Of a DNA stretch of 64,000 nt, positions 42,492-52,116 are shown piece by piece. The DNA is from Muribaculaceae bacterium (GTDB lineage Bacteria; Bacteroidota; Bacteroidia; Bacteroidales; Muribaculaceae). The stretch is from the NCBI GenBank assembly GCA_017557625.1, contig JAFYYG010000028.1, positions 1 through 64,000 on the forward strand. The letters run 5' to 3'. The notes under the pieces were generated by a model. The model searched no databases. It was given only the letters and a program-made list of their open reading frames with translations, and was not told the origin of the DNA. The position numbers and the translations under genes were made by a program. The first letter of the stretch is position 1. Each line of letters opens with the position of its first letter.

Positions 42492-42562
42492 TTTTGAATA
42501 AAATGCTCACGCTTCGCAAAGCTTTAAGCAGGCTTAGCCTTGTCTCGCTTAATCGCATTTTT
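42492..42562 (-). repeat. 70-base structured repeat (copy A)
   Basis: On the minus strand it starts AAAAATGCGATTAAGCGAG and ends GCGTGAGCATTTTATTCAAA. The middle folds as TAAGC, CT, GCTTA. Outer ends AAAATGC and GCATTTT are complementary. Related copies are at 45879 and 52868. Confidence 0.85.
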
Positions 42563-42599
42563 GTGGTATGGTTTTTGTCTGTTATTGGTAAATTATGTT

Positions 42600-42607
42600 T
42601 ACCTTTG
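42600..42607 (+). promoter_or_regulatory. promoter of the copZ-copA pair
   Basis: -7 TACCTTTG, with TTTG at 42574-42577 about 22 bases upstream; ATG at 42633. No obvious copper-regulator operator is seen. Confidence 0.7.
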
Positions 42608-42632
42608 TGGTTAAAATAAACACATTGAAATT

Positions 42633-42845
42633 ATGACGAAGAATACCTTTACCGTTAGTGGCATGAAATGCGTGAACTGCAAGGCTAATGTGGAGCGTGC
42701 TATTAAGGCATTGCCTGGTGTGGCTGAGGCGGTTGTCAGTCTTGAGGATGCTTGTGTTGCAGTTGAGTATGACGAGGCACAAGTCACTGCACAAGATATG
42801 AAGGATGCAGTTGAGGACCTTGGGCGATTTGAAATGACTATTTAA
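42633..42845 (+). CDS. CopZ-like heavy-metal-binding chaperone
   Basis: A 70-residue HMA-domain protein with the copper-binding [10 protein letters not shown] motif (two Cys, residues about 11 and 14) and the ferredoxin-like fold pattern typical of CopZ. It would hand Cu(I) to the ATPase encoded next: its stop and the ATPase start overlap (TAATG), so both are made together. Confidence 0.92.
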   Translation: MTKNTFTVSGMKCVNCKANVERAIKALPGVAEAVVSLEDACVAVEYDEAQVTAQDMKDAVEDLGRFEMTI

Positions 42846-44788
42846 TGCGCAAGACTCTTCCTGTCATAGGTATGGCGTGCTCGGCTTGTTCGGCTAATGT
42901 GGAGAACAAGCTGCGGGAGATTGCTGGGGTTAATGAGGCTTCGGTGAACCTCGTTGGTCGCACCGCTACGATAGATTATGACCGTGCGCGGGTGTCGCTG
43001 GAAGAGATAAAGCGGCAAATTAGCGATATAGGCTATGACATGGTGATTGACGATGATCGCAGTGTGCAGGAGATTGAGGCGCGCGAGTGGAAACTCCTCA
43101 AACGCAAGACCATAATGGCGTGGGTTTTTGCGGTCATGGTTATGTGTCTGTCGATGGGATGGGTTAATGCCGGTGGCAGGGATGCCGCAAATCAACTATC
43201 GCTGATAATCGCTCTTGCATGTATCATCTTGTGCGGCAGGGAGTTTTATGTGTCGGCGTTCAAGCAACTCAGGCATGGCATCACCAGCATGGATACGTTG
43301 GTGACACTGTCAACAGCTATAACATTCTTGTTCAGTGCTTTCAACACCTTTTATGGCGAAACTGTTTGGGGAACACGAGGCATAGAGTGGCACTCCTATT
43401 TCGACGCCGTGACGATGATTATCGCATTTGTCCTCACAGGAAGATTGCTGGAGGAAAAGGCGAAGGACAGCACCGCAACAAGTCTGCGCCAGCTCATGGG
43501 CATGTCGCCCAAGACGGCAAGGGTCGTCAGCAAGAAACATCCAGTAGAGGGCGATGAGGTTGGCGAAATGGTGCCGATTTCCACCATCGAGAAAGGTGAC
43601 CTTCTTGAGGTGCGTGCCGGCGAGAAGATTCCCGTTGATGGCGAGGTGACATGGGCGTCGAGTTTTATGACCGACGATGCCGCCTACGTTGACGAAAGCA
43701 TGATAACCGGCGAACCCACGCCTGCCGTGAAACGTGTGGGCGACAAGGTGCTTGCTGGCACCATTCCGAGTCAGGGACGCTTGCGACTCAGGGCGCGCCA
43801 GGTGGGCGAGGAGACTGCCTTGGCGCAGATCATCGCCATTGTCCAGCAGGCTCAAGGCTCTAAGGCTCCTGTTCAGCGACTCGTTGATAAGGCGGCGAGC
43901 GTGTTTGTGCCTGTAGTGGCGGTAGCAGCTTTGCTCACCTTTGTGCTATGGATAATAATTGCAGGTTTAGACTCACTGCCTCAGGCGATTATCTCAGCAG
44001 TAGCGGTGCTTGTAGTGGCATGTCCGTGCGCTATGGGTCTTGCCACTCCTACTGCATTGATGGTTGGCATGGGCAAAGCTGCCGAGCGGCAGGTTCTTAT
44101 CAAAGACGCAACTGCCCTCGAACTGCTGCGCAAAGTCGATGCACTTGTCACCGACAAAACCGGGACATTGACTGTCCCCAACAAAAATCTGGTGGATTTT
44201 ACCCGTGCCGACGATTTGGCACTTGATGAGCGAGAGACTATGAAACCTAACGTAAGAGAGGTGATTGATGCATTGAAACAGATGGGCATTGAGGTTCATC
44301 TGCTCAGCGGCGACAAGGAGGAAGCGGTGCGATATTGGGCACAGAAAGTAGGTGTCGAGCATTGTCAAAGCGGGGTTATGCCAGCCGATAAAGAGGCACT
44401 TGTCAAGCAGTTACAGAGCGAGGGAAAGACCGTAGCTATGATGGGTGACGGTATCAACGACACCCAGGCTCTGGCTCTTGCCGACGTGAGCATAGCCATT
44501 GGCACCGGCACCGATGTGGCGATGGATGTGGCGCAGGTCACCCTTATGGGAAACGACCTGCAAAGTGTACCAACCGCCGTTAATTTGAGCCGAAAAACCG
44601 TCAAGATGATATGGCAGAATCTGTTTTGGGCTTTCATCTACAATATTGTGTGTCTGCCTCTTGCGGCAGGTGTGCTGCATCTTTTCGGTATCAACTTCCA
44701 GATAACTCCCATGTGGGCGGCAGCACTGATGGCACTCTCGAGCCTCTCGGTGGTGCTTAACAGTTTGAGATTGAAGTTTTCAAGTTAG
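42845..44788 (+). CDS. P1B-type copper ATPase lacking the nucleotide-binding domain
   Basis: A 647-residue inner-membrane Cu+ exporter-like P-type ATPase. One N-terminal HMA domain ([12 protein letters not shown], Cys12 and Cys15), eight membrane helices, the actuator TGEP (about 298), the ion site [11 protein letters not shown] in helix 6, phosphorylation site DKTGTLT (Asp437) and [10 protein letters not shown] (from Gly534). The two P-domain motifs are only 97 residues apart, against roughly 190-200 in characterised CopA proteins. The missing 100 residues are those of the N-domain, including its HP motif. The frame is continuous and the remaining linker, [20 protein letters not shown], looks designed, so this is not a frameshift. 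I recall similarly short homologues in other Bacteroidales. Confidence 0.88.
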   Translation: MRKTLPVIGMACSACSANVENKLREIAGVNEASVNLVGRTATIDYDRARVSLEEIKRQISDIGYDMVIDDDRSVQEIEAREWKLLKRKTIMAWVFAVMVMCLSMGWVNAGGRDAANQLSLIIALACIILCGREFYVSAFKQLRHGITSMDTLVTLSTAITFLFSAFNTFYGETVWGTRGIEWHSYFDAVTMIIAFVLTGRLLEEKAKDSTATSLRQLMGMSPKTARVVSKKHPVEGDEVGEMVPISTIEKGDLLEVRAGEKIPVDGEVTWASSFMTDDAAYVDESMITGEPTPAVKRVGDKVLAGTIPSQGRLRLRARQVGEETALAQIIAIVQQAQGSKAPVQRLVDKAASVFVPVVAVAALLTFVLWIIIAGLDSLPQAIISAVAVLVVACPCAMGLATPTALMVGMGKAAERQVLIKDATALELLRKVDALVTDKTGTLTVPNKNLVDFTRADDLALDERETMKPNVREVIDALKQMGIEVHLLSGDKEEAVRYWAQKVGVEHCQSGVMPADKEALVKQLQSEGKTVAMMGDGINDTQALALADVSIAIGTGTDVAMDVAQVTLMGNDLQSVPTAVNLSRKTVKMIWQNLFWAFIYNIVCLPLAAGVLHLFGINFQITPMWAAALMALSSLSVVLNSLRLKFSS

Positions 44789-44864
44789 GTTATTGGTTAG
44801 AGTTTCTCGATTTATCGACTACTCGATTGCTCGATTTTTTGTCAAAATAAAATAAAGTAAATAT

Positions 44865-45632
44865 ATGAGACCATTGATTTTTATCAGTAACGATGACGGA
44901 TACAATTATCCAGGTTTAAAGGCTTTAATAGAAGTGGCGAGGGAGTTTGGCGATGTGATTGTCGCCGCTCCACTCAACCATCAGAGTGGCAAGGCATCGT
45001 CAATCACGATGGCCGAGCCTCTGCGTGTTATTAAGAAAAAGGAGGAACCCGGACTCACTGTTTATGCCGTGAACGGCACACCCACCGACTGCGCCAAGTT
45101 AGGTCTTGGAGTGCTTGTGGGAGACAGGAAAGTCGATTTGGTGCTTTCGGGTGTGAACCACGGCTTCAATCACGGAAATAGCGTGCTCTATAGTGGCACG
45201 TTAGGTGTGGTGATGGAGTCAGCTATGGCGGGGCTGCCAAGTGTGGCGTTCAGCTACGGTGACTATGCCTTTGATGCCGATTTCTCGTCGTGCCTGCCCA
45301 TTATGCGCCATGTCATTGGCAAGGTTCTGGCAAATGGTTTGCCCAAGTTTGTGTGCCTAAGTGTCAACATTCCTATGGTGGAAGATGGTCTAAAGGGCAT
45401 GAAGATGGCTATCTCGGCACCAGGGCGATGGACCAACACCTGGGAACACCGTGTTGACCCCCGTGGCGGTGACTACTACTGGATGCTCGGCGACTATGAG
45501 GAGGAAAACCCCAATGATGACCGCACCGACTTCTATTGGCTTCGTAAAGGTTTTGTCACAGTAACCCCCATCCACATAGACCAGACCGATTTCGACTCCA
45601 TGCCAGCTATGCAAAAGATGCTGGAGATTTAG
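44865..45632 (+). CDS. surE: 5'/3'-nucleotidase SurE
   Basis: A 255-residue cytosolic survival protein that dephosphorylates nucleoside monophosphates. ISNDDGYNYPGLKAL supplies the Asp-Asp metal site (residues 9-10), HQSGKASSIT the Ser, and SGVNHGFNHGNSVLYSGTLG the Asn metal ligand and catalytic loop. The length is typical. It follows the ATPase by 76 bases filled with an octamer-like repeat (about 44806-44837). A hairpin terminator follows. Confidence 0.95.
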   Translation: MRPLIFISNDDGYNYPGLKALIEVAREFGDVIVAAPLNHQSGKASSITMAEPLRVIKKKEEPGLTVYAVNGTPTDCAKLGLGVLVGDRKVDLVLSGVNHGFNHGNSVLYSGTLGVVMESAMAGLPSVAFSYGDYAFDADFSSCLPIMRHVIGKVLANGLPKFVCLSVNIPMVEDGLKGMKMAISAPGRWTNTWEHRVDPRGGDYYWMLGDYEEENPNDDRTDFYWLRKGFVTVTPIHIDQTDFDSMPAMQKMLEI

Positions 45633-45710
45633 CGAAGATTGAAGTTGGAGAGCTATAGGTGGCACAAGTTGCTGTTTTCAAAATTGTCGCGTTTGAAACA
45701 GTATAAAAAA

Positions 45711-45738
45711 TCAGAGCGGGTCTCCCGACTCGCTCTGA
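45711..45738 (+). terminator. terminator-like hairpin after surE
   Basis: TCAGAGCG (45711-45718) and CGCTCTGA (45731-45738), with GTC/GAC pairing inside. Only short T-runs follow. Confidence 0.65.
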
Positions 45739-45878
45739 ATAATCTGTCTTAATAAACCAAATTTATCACATTTAAGTAATATATATATAGAATATTGTTC
45801 TTATTCTAATGCCCTGCAAAATCACATCATTATTCTTGAAATTCCAAATAAATATGAACAAAAAATTGATTTTTATTC

Positions 45879-45950
45879 AAAAATGCGATTAAGCGAGAGT
45901 GTACAAGAACTTGTTCTTTGCATTCCGAGCGTGAGCATTATATTCAAAAA
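45879..45950 (+). repeat. 70-base structured repeat (copy B)
   Basis: Starts AAAAATGCGATTAAGCGAG and ends CGAGCGTGAGCATTATATTC. The central hairpin is AAGAAC, TT, GTTCTT, a different stem from copies A and C but fully paired. Confidence 0.85.
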
Positions 45951-46050
45951 AGCATAAAAATCAAAGTGTGGATTATGAATAAATGATTGTAAGGGCGAAA
46001 TTTTGTATATTTTTCACTTGTCTGGATTTGCTGTTTTTTGCGATTTTTTG

Positions 46051-46058
46051 TAACTTTG
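46051..46058 (+). promoter_or_regulatory. promoter of the SUI1-family gene
   Basis: -7 TAACTTTG with TTTG at 46027-46030, spacing 20; ATG at 46085. Confidence 0.85.
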
Positions 46059-46084
46059 CAATTCACAGATAAAATACATAATAG

Positions 46085-46438
46085 ATGAGCTCACAAGATT
46101 GGAAAGCGATGCTCGGGGCGGCGTTTAATGTTGACCCCGATGCTGTGGAAAATGAGGGAGTGGCGCAAGAGGCTGCTCCGGTATCGGCTGCTGAGCAGCA
46201 GGGAAAGACGATGATAGACATCATCCTTGACAAGAAAGGCCGCAACGGCAAGAAGGCTACGATTGTTGCTAATCTTACCCTCGACGACGAGAACCTCAAG
46301 GCGCTTGCCGCAGAGCTCAAGCGTCACTGTGGTGTTGGCGGCTCTGCCCGAGGTGGTGAGATACTGATTCAGGGCGACAAACGCGATGCGGTCCTAAACT
46401 ATCTTAAAAGCCAGGGATTTAAGGCAAGGATTATTTAG
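46085..46438 (+). CDS. SUI1/eIF1-family translation factor (YciH-like)
   Basis: A 117-residue cytosolic protein. Residues about 42-117 form a SUI1 domain (GKKATIVANLTLDDENLKAL, then LKRHCGVGGSARGGEILIQG with the basic-loop pattern, and VLNYLKSQGFKARII). Bacterial homologues such as YciH can influence start-site selection on the 30S subunit; the role here is inference. The acidic N-terminal 40 residues (VDPDAVENEGVAQEA) are not in the domain. The stop codon overlaps a heptad array. Confidence 0.9.
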   Translation: MSSQDWKAMLGAAFNVDPDAVENEGVAQEAAPVSAAEQQGKTMIDIILDKKGRNGKKATIVANLTLDDENLKALAAELKRHCGVGGSARGGEILIQGDKRDAVLNYLKSQGFKARII

Positions 46439-46478
46439 TGTAGAGTGGAGAGTATAGAGTGTAGAGTGGAGAGATGTT
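46437..46478. repeat. heptanucleotide array, AGTRKAG type, at the SUI1 stop codon
   Basis: Units AGTGTAG, AGTGGAG, AGTATAG, AGTGTAG, AGTGGAG, AGATGTT; the first overlaps the TAG stop. A GCAGCGG, TTTTG, CCGCTGC hairpin follows at 46485-46503. Confidence 0.88.
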
Positions 46479-46536
46479 CTCCGTGCAGCGGTTTTGCCGC
46501 TGCCACATAAACCGATAACTAATAGCTATTTAATAA

Positions 46537-49500
46537 ATGGGAAATATTAATATCATCAAGGCATCGGCGGGGTCGGGAAAGACTTATAACCTCGCGCGGA
46601 CTTATATCGCAAATCTGATAGGTGTGCCTACTGGCTCAACGGTGACTGTGCAGAATAAGGAATATGAGCAGTTCACCTTGCGCAAGACGCTCAACTATCA
46701 TCGGCATCTGCTTGCCATTACGTTCACCAACAAGGCGACCAACGAGATGAAGGAGCGCATCATCAGGGAACTTTACCTGCTCAGTAAGGGGCAGGGTGAC
46801 TATGTTCAAGACTTTCACATCATGTTTGTGAACTGTCAGTTTTACGAGGTTGTTGCTGCCGCCTGTAAGGCGTTGGTATCCATTCTTTTCGACTATGCCA
46901 ACTTCAACGTGAGCACCATCGATTCCTTTTTCCAACGTGTGCTGCGCAACTTTGCCCGCGAACTTGACCGAGACTATAATTATGAGGTTCAGATTGACAG
47001 TGACTATGCCACCAGCGTCGCTGTTCACGACTTTTTGCTTGAACTAGGTTCCACCGACAAGAAACATGCCGCCATCAACAAGTGGGTTAAGGATTTCATC
47101 AGTCACAACATCAGCATCAATAAAGATTGGAACTTCTTCGGCCGAAGCGAAGACCTCAAAAAATTTGCCGGCAATATCTACAAGGAGTCGTTCCGTGAGC
47201 ACCAGGATGAGATCATCAAATATCTACAGGACATTGGCAACGGTGCTACAGCCTCAAAGGTGGAAAAGTTCAGGCAGCGTATCATACAGGCTCGCAATGA
47301 TTACAAAAACTGTTATGATAAATCGATAGAAAAATATTACGACTTTTTCTCAAGTCGCGGTATTGATGCCGATGATCTGAATATTGCAGTTGTCGTTAAG
47401 TTATTTAATCGCACCTTCACGGGGTTTGTGAACTCCGAAGAAGGCACGTTGAGAAACTATGGTGAATTACCTGATGCCCTCACGACGAAAGTGGTAAACG
47501 AAGATGCGAGACGCAAGTTGAGGGAGGGCGACGATGAACAGTTCCGGCAGTTGGTGGAAGAGACCTTCAAGAACTACGACAAGTTCCACCTCTATGACAG
47601 CATCCTCAAGAATATCTGGAACTTAGGCTTACTTGGTAAAATCAATGAGAAACTCGAGCAGTACCGCAAAGATAGCAACAGTATTCTTATAGCCGATACC
47701 AACGATCTGATAGGCAAGGCGTTGCAAAGCGGAGCAGATTTCATCTATGAGCATGTGGGAACCCAATTCAACAACTACATGATTGATGAGTTTCAGGACA
47801 CAAGCAAAAAGCAGTACAGCAATTTCGAGCCGCTGCTCAGGGAAACCATTGCCCGAGGCAATGATAACCTCATTATCGGTGACGAGAAGCAGTCGATTTA
47901 TCGTTTCCGCAACAGCGACCCCAGTTTGCTGCGCGATGTGATAGTTGGTGATTTCCCCGGGCGAATAAAACTCTCAACGCTCGATACTAATTACCGCAGC
48001 TTCAGGTCGATAGTAGAGTTCAACAACGAGCTGTTCACTTCAATAATTAACGAACTGAAATCTAATAACGCATATCCCTTGTTCGTCAAGACCTATAACA
48101 ATATCACTCAAAAAGTGCACAAGAGCCACAAGACGGGAAGGGTAGAGGTGAATTTTGTTCCTAATTTAGGAGGAAAAGGTGGTAGTGGTGAGAATATTAC
48201 TCGCGCGGCGATAATCAAGACACTGCCGGGACTCATCAACTCTATGCTTAGCCGTGGCTATCGGATGGGCGATATCGCTATCCTTGTCACCTCCAACGAT
48301 CATTCTAAGGAGATAATTGCCGAAGTCATGAGATTCAACGAGTCGTTAAGTGATACTTCGAAGTATCGTCCCATCAACATCATCTCAAGCGAATCGCTGA
48401 TGCTGGAGAACTCACCATCGGTAAAGCTCATTTTGAGTGCTTTGCGATTCCTGGAGATTACTCAATATCAGTTGCCTGAAGACAATGACGAGGCTATGTC
48501 GGAAGAGTTTGCCAAGTTTCTTGACAGCCGAATAAACGAGCAGCGTTACTACAAAATTCTCCATGATTTCATGGCAAACATACAAAAAGCCGGCCCAACG
48601 TCTAATCCAGGTGACATCCTGCACGATTGTGTGGAGAAAGACCATGGCGAGACTGCTACGCTCAAAAAAACTGAGCGATTGAAAAAATATGACGAAATCA
48701 CTCAGGAACTGATGCCCGACAAGACGGCACAACTGTCAAATCTTGTGAATGTAGTTGATAGGATTATCGCTAAATATCTCCTCACCGACAATACTACCGA
48801 ACTCGAGAACTCCTATCTCATGGCATTTGTAGATGTGGTGCATAGTTTCTCTCGCCGGCACAATGGCGGCACAATAGCTGAGTTTCTGCAATACTGGGAC
48901 TCGATGAGAGAGAATTTGACACTCGGTGCCAGTGGTAACATCGATGCAGTAAATGTAATGACAATACACAAGTCTAAAGGCTTGGAATTCAAGTGTGTGA
49001 TAGTTCCTTTCGCAAACTGGCAGCTTGACAAAATGGACAGTGTGTTCTGGATTGAGAAAGACAAGATAATCGAAAATCTCAACTCTTTTGATGCAATCAA
49101 GGACATCGACAATGCCTTGATTCCTCCGCTGGTGCCCATTGAGAGAACGAAGCTGAAAAACGTCGGACTTTTTTCCGACATCTTAGACAGCGAACTTGAA
49201 AACACTCTGATTGACAATCTCAACAAGCTTTATGTCGCACTCACCCGCCCCAAAGAGGAGCTCCATGTGTTTATGTGCATAGGCAAGAAAGAAAACCCCA
49301 CTAAAAAGTTGAACGTGAAAAAGGTCAGCAAGTGTTCCCATTTGCTCCTCAAGTACGTGCCAAAACTGGTTATCAACGGTGAGACGATGAAGGTGAGCGA
49401 GAGGGATCTTGACACTTGCTATACACAGGGTGATGACTCGGCTGAAGGTAACAAACTCCACACTTTTACTTACTATCTAGGAGAGATTAACACCAATGCC

Positions 49501-50061
49501 GATAAAGAGGAGAAGTCTGACGTGCTTTCGGTGAGAGACTACTGGGTATCATCGGAGGTGCTGCCGGTTCATGTGTCGCTGCACAACACCAGCGGCACTT
49601 TGAAAGACGAGGGCCTTAAGATGCACGCGTTGTTCAGCATGATAAAAGGCGAGCGTGATTTTGACAAAGCGTTCAATTACGCCAAGAACAATGGTTTGCT
49701 CAGTGACAACATGTATTGGACAGAGGGGCGCGTGAGACAACTTTTCGAGAGTATAAAGGCAAGCGAGCAGCTCATGACGTGGTTTGATGACGACAACATC
49801 TGCTACAACGAGCGTAGTATCAGTTTTCAGCTGCACGACACAATAGACCACCGTCGCCCCGACCGAATCGTGAAGCGCGCCAACGGCGAGATGCTGATTA
49901 TCGATTACAAATTTGGCTACAGCGATAAGGAAGAGACGATGGCCATGCACAAACGGCAGGTTCATGATTACATGATACTGATGAGCAAGCTGGGCGAGAC
50001 CAATATCAAGGGATATGTATGGTACGCCCGCTCAGGAAAAATTGTTGAGGTTGAACCATAG
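46537..50061 (+). CDS. RecB/AddA-like helicase-nuclease
   Basis: A 1174-residue protein of the UvrD superfamily-1 helicases with a C-terminal nuclease, as in RecB/AddA. Walker A is NIIKASAGSGKTYNLART (about residues 4-21), motif II YMIDEFQDTSKKQY, motif III/IV GDEKQSIYRFRNSDP, later VMTIHKSKGLEF and LYVALTRPKEELHV. The C-terminal nuclease shows MLIIDYKFGYSDKEE (Asp, then D-Y-K), with the PD-(D/E)XK active residues. It would resect DNA double-strand ends. AddB-like partners often sit next to such genes, but none is present here. No promoter is obvious; the SUI1 gene is 98 bases upstream. Confidence 0.92.
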   Translation: MGNINIIKASAGSGKTYNLARTYIANLIGVPTGSTVTVQNKEYEQFTLRKTLNYHRHLLAITFTNKATNEMKERIIRELYLLSKGQGDYVQDFHIMFVNCQFYEVVAAACKALVSILFDYANFNVSTIDSFFQRVLRNFARELDRDYNYEVQIDSDYATSVAVHDFLLELGSTDKKHAAINKWVKDFISHNISINKDWNFFGRSEDLKKFAGNIYKESFREHQDEIIKYLQDIGNGATASKVEKFRQRIIQARNDYKNCYDKSIEKYYDFFSSRGIDADDLNIAVVVKLFNRTFTGFVNSEEGTLRNYGELPDALTTKVVNEDARRKLREGDDEQFRQLVEETFKNYDKFHLYDSILKNIWNLGLLGKINEKLEQYRKDSNSILIADTNDLIGKALQSGADFIYEHVGTQFNNYMIDEFQDTSKKQYSNFEPLLRETIARGNDNLIIGDEKQSIYRFRNSDPSLLRDVIVGDFPGRIKLSTLDTNYRSFRSIVEFNNELFTSIINELKSNNAYPLFVKTYNNITQKVHKSHKTGRVEVNFVPNLGGKGGSGENITRAAIIKTLPGLINSMLSRGYRMGDIAILVTSNDHSKEIIAEVMRFNESLSDTSKYRPINIISSESLMLENSPSVKLILSALRFLEITQYQLPEDNDEAMSEEFAKFLDSRINEQRYYKILHDFMANIQKAGPTSNPGDILHDCVEKDHGETATLKKTERLKKYDEITQELMPDKTAQLSNLVNVVDRIIAKYLLTDNTTELENSYLMAFVDVVHSFSRRHNGGTIAEFLQYWDSMRENLTLGASGNIDAVNVMTIHKSKGLEFKCVIVPFANWQLDKMDSVFWIEKDKIIENLNSFDAIKDIDNALIPPLVPIERTKLKNVGLFSDILDSELENTLIDNLNKLYVALTRPKEELHVFMCIGKKENPTKKLNVKKVSKCSHLLLKYVPKLVINGETMKVSERDLDTCYTQGDDSAEGNKLHTFTYYLGEINTNADKEEKSDVLSVRDYWVSSEVLPVHVSLHNTSGTLKDEGLKMHALFSMIKGERDFDKAFNYAKNNGLLSDNMYWTEGRVRQLFESIKASEQLMTWFDDDNICYNERSISFQLHDTIDHRRPDRIVKRANGEMLIIDYKFGYSDKEETMAMHKRQVHDYMILMSKLGETNIKGYVWYARSGKIVEVEP

Positions 50062-50285
50062 CGAGCAATTATCCCAAATCGGTCATTAGGTAACTATTCA
50101 TCAACGACAGCATTGTCAAACAAAAACAACAACACTTTACAAAAACAACAAGAAAAAAATTATTTGTTGAATTTGTTTCCCCTTGTTGTGTTTGTTTGAT
50201 AAAAAATGTAGTTAAGATGACATAAACTCTTAATAGTTACGTCATTGGAAAAATCAATTGAAAATCCTAGTGACCGATTTTTGTT

Positions 50286-52103
50286 TTATTTCTCATCAAA
50301 CCAGCGACTTGTGATTATCAGGTCGCTGACACGCCAAGCCTCTTTTTGGCGGCTGATGAGTGGACTGTTGCCTGCCGACAATGTGGGCGCTGTGGCAACT
50401 GAAGTTATGTTTTTACGCAGCACGCTGTAGCCTAAGCCTTTCCATGATTGTGAGTTGAGTCCCAGCAGGTCAAGGAGAGTGGGGTAGATGTCGATTTGAC
50501 CTATTGGTCCATTGATGCGTCCTGACTGGCCGGAGTTGAGGATGAGCATCACGCAGTCGTCGCCCTCTTTGTCGATGGCGGGTCGGCCGTTTGGCGCATC
50601 GTCAACCATCTCGTTATGGTCACTAACAATCACTATCATAGTGTTGTCGTAGATGCCTTGCTGCTTAAGCTGGTTGATGAAATTGGCAAGCGCGGTGTCG
50701 AAGGCGTTGACGCGCTCAAGGTAGCAGCGCACCTCTCTGGTGTATTCACCGCTGTTCATAATCCATGTTGCCGGCTCCATTGCCTCGTCAAACGGATGAT
50801 GCATTCCTGCTGTGGCTACCAGCGCCATGAACGGCTGCTTGCGAGTGGGGATGATTTCTGTCACTTCTTCGAGCAACGTCTTGTCGAGAAGATAATTGTT
50901 GCGTTTTATGGCATCATTTATCTCATCTTTGCAATAGAAACTGCTGTATCCGTAGGTTTTAGCCATATTTTTGACGTTCCACAGCGATGGCTCATCGCAG
51001 CAGGCATAGAAGGTGTCGTAGTTGCCTAAAGCCTTGCAGAGAGTGGGATAGGAGGCGTTGCTGTAGCTGTTGGCAACTACTTTTGTGTTTAGAGGCAGCA
51101 AGCCGGTGTTATACATGAAGATTCCGTCGCTGGAACGTCCGTTCTTCACCTGCGACTTCATCGCAAGCGACACGAGGCATGTAGAGTCGCTGCACAGTTG
51201 CTTGAGCGTGGGTGCGACGTCTCGACCTTGGATTTGCATATTCACCGCCCAGGAGTTGAGCGATTCCACCACGAGCAGAATCACGTTCTTTCCTCGCGCA
51301 GTGGCATAGTCGTTGTCGGTGTAATGTGGCTGGTGTTCAATAAATTGCTCTACCTGTTTTTTCTCTTCCTCGCTCAACGTCTTGGTGTCAAAAATTGAAG
51401 TGATGCCACCGTAGATGACATAAGGCACGGCACCGTTAAGGTTCATGTAGTCGCCTTGGCGGGTCCACATCACGCAGTAGTCATCGGTGAACTGCTGAGC
51501 AAATGTTGTGGGTTCATCGTTGTCGCTTTGGTGAATGGCAGTAGCGCCAAGCCTTATCACTACAAATCCAGCTATTCCTGCCGCAGCAAACAGTAGGCGG
51601 TGCTTGCTTGGCTGCTGTACTTTCTCCATGGGCTTCTTGAGCCATATCCTATATATGGCATAGAGCATCAGTGGGGGCAGGATCACCTCGAGGATGCGCG
51701 GCTTTATTGAACCGACTATGCTGGTCCAGAGCGTGCCACCCATGTTCTCAGTCATGAAGAACGACGACAACGGCATCAGGTCGCGATAGGTAGGCATATA
51801 CAGGAATTGCGCCAGGCACCACAGTGTGACGAGCCACATCACTATCCAGCTCCACTTGCGCCAGCGGGGTGGCAGCAGCACTAGAGGCGTGAGCAGAAAC
51901 AGCGCGTCGGCGAGGCTGTTGACAGCCAGCATCGCCTTGTCGCCCATCGCGGTGTGACTTAGCCACTCGGGATCAACAATCTTGTTGAACTGGTGGCTAA
52001 CTGCCAGCAACTGCATCATAATACAAGCCATCGACAGGAGGTAGAACCACAGGTTCGGACTCTTGGGAGTATATTTCAGGATTTTCTTGATTTTCTCTTT
52101 CAT
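50286..52103 (-). CDS. LtaS-like membrane sulfatase/phosphoglycerol or phosphoethanolamine transferase
   Basis: A 605-residue inner-membrane protein: five helices in about residues 15-180 (WFYLLSMACIMMQLLAVS and following), then a periplasmic alkaline-phosphatase-fold domain (about 235-590). Metal and nucleophile positions: ILLVVESLNSWAV, NGRSSDGIFMYNTG with Ser as likely nucleophile, MHHPFDE, and VIVSDHNEM. This group transfers phosphoglycerol or phosphoethanolamine to cell-surface glycans. Gram-negatives lack lipoteichoic acid, so the acceptor is unknown. I start at MKEKIKK (52103); the promoter at 52109-52116 would then give a leaderless or nearly leaderless message. Confidence 0.85.
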   Translation of the reverse strand: MKEKIKKILKYTPKSPNLWFYLLSMACIMMQLLAVSHQFNKIVDPEWLSHTAMGDKAMLAVNSLADALFLLTPLVLLPPRWRKWSWIVMWLVTLWCLAQFLYMPTYRDLMPLSSFFMTENMGGTLWTSIVGSIKPRILEVILPPLMLYAIYRIWLKKPMEKVQQPSKHRLLFAAAGIAGFVVIRLGATAIHQSDNDEPTTFAQQFTDDYCVMWTRQGDYMNLNGAVPYVIYGGITSIFDTKTLSEEEKKQVEQFIEHQPHYTDNDYATARGKNVILLVVESLNSWAVNMQIQGRDVAPTLKQLCSDSTCLVSLAMKSQVKNGRSSDGIFMYNTGLLPLNTKVVANSYSNASYPTLCKALGNYDTFYACCDEPSLWNVKNMAKTYGYSSFYCKDEINDAIKRNNYLLDKTLLEEVTEIIPTRKQPFMALVATAGMHHPFDEAMEPATWIMNSGEYTREVRCYLERVNAFDTALANFINQLKQQGIYDNTMIVIVSDHNEMVDDAPNGRPAIDKEGDDCVMLILNSGQSGRINGPIGQIDIYPTLLDLLGLNSQSWKGLGYSVLRKNITSVATAPTLSAGNSPLISRQKEAWRVSDLIITSRWFDEK

Positions 52104-52108
52104 GACTG

Positions 52109-52116
52109 CAAAGTTA
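52109..52116 (-). promoter_or_regulatory. promoter next to the LtaS-like start codon
   Basis: -7 TAACTTTG (plus-strand CAAAGTTA), -33 TTTG (plus-strand CAAA 52137-52140), spacing exactly 20. Only five bases separate it from the ATG. Confidence 0.85.

Larger units (their letters stand above)
42268..42632. other. 365-base gap upstream of the copper genes
   Basis: Contains a CGCCGT/ACGGCG hairpin (42437-42452) without a T-run, one copy of the 70-base structured repeat, and the copZ promoter. No recognisable gene. Confidence 0.6.
45633..46084. other. 452-base gap between surE and the SUI1 gene
   Basis: Contains the surE terminator, AT-rich sequence, copy B of the 70-base structured repeat, and the SUI1 promoter. 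No recognisable gene on either strand. Confidence 0.6.

Noticed and set aside
42845-44788. Copper ATPase shortened by frameshift
   Set aside because: The frame is continuous from HMA domain to last helix, and no N-domain sequence is found in the other frames.
829-46478. CRISPR arrays
   Set aside because: Repeat units are 7-9 bases and directly contiguous, with no spacers of 30 or more bases and no cas genes.
50286-52103. Evidence for lipoteichoic acid synthesis
   Set aside because: The surrounding genes are those of a Gram-negative; the sulfatase fold is shared with phosphoethanolamine transferases.
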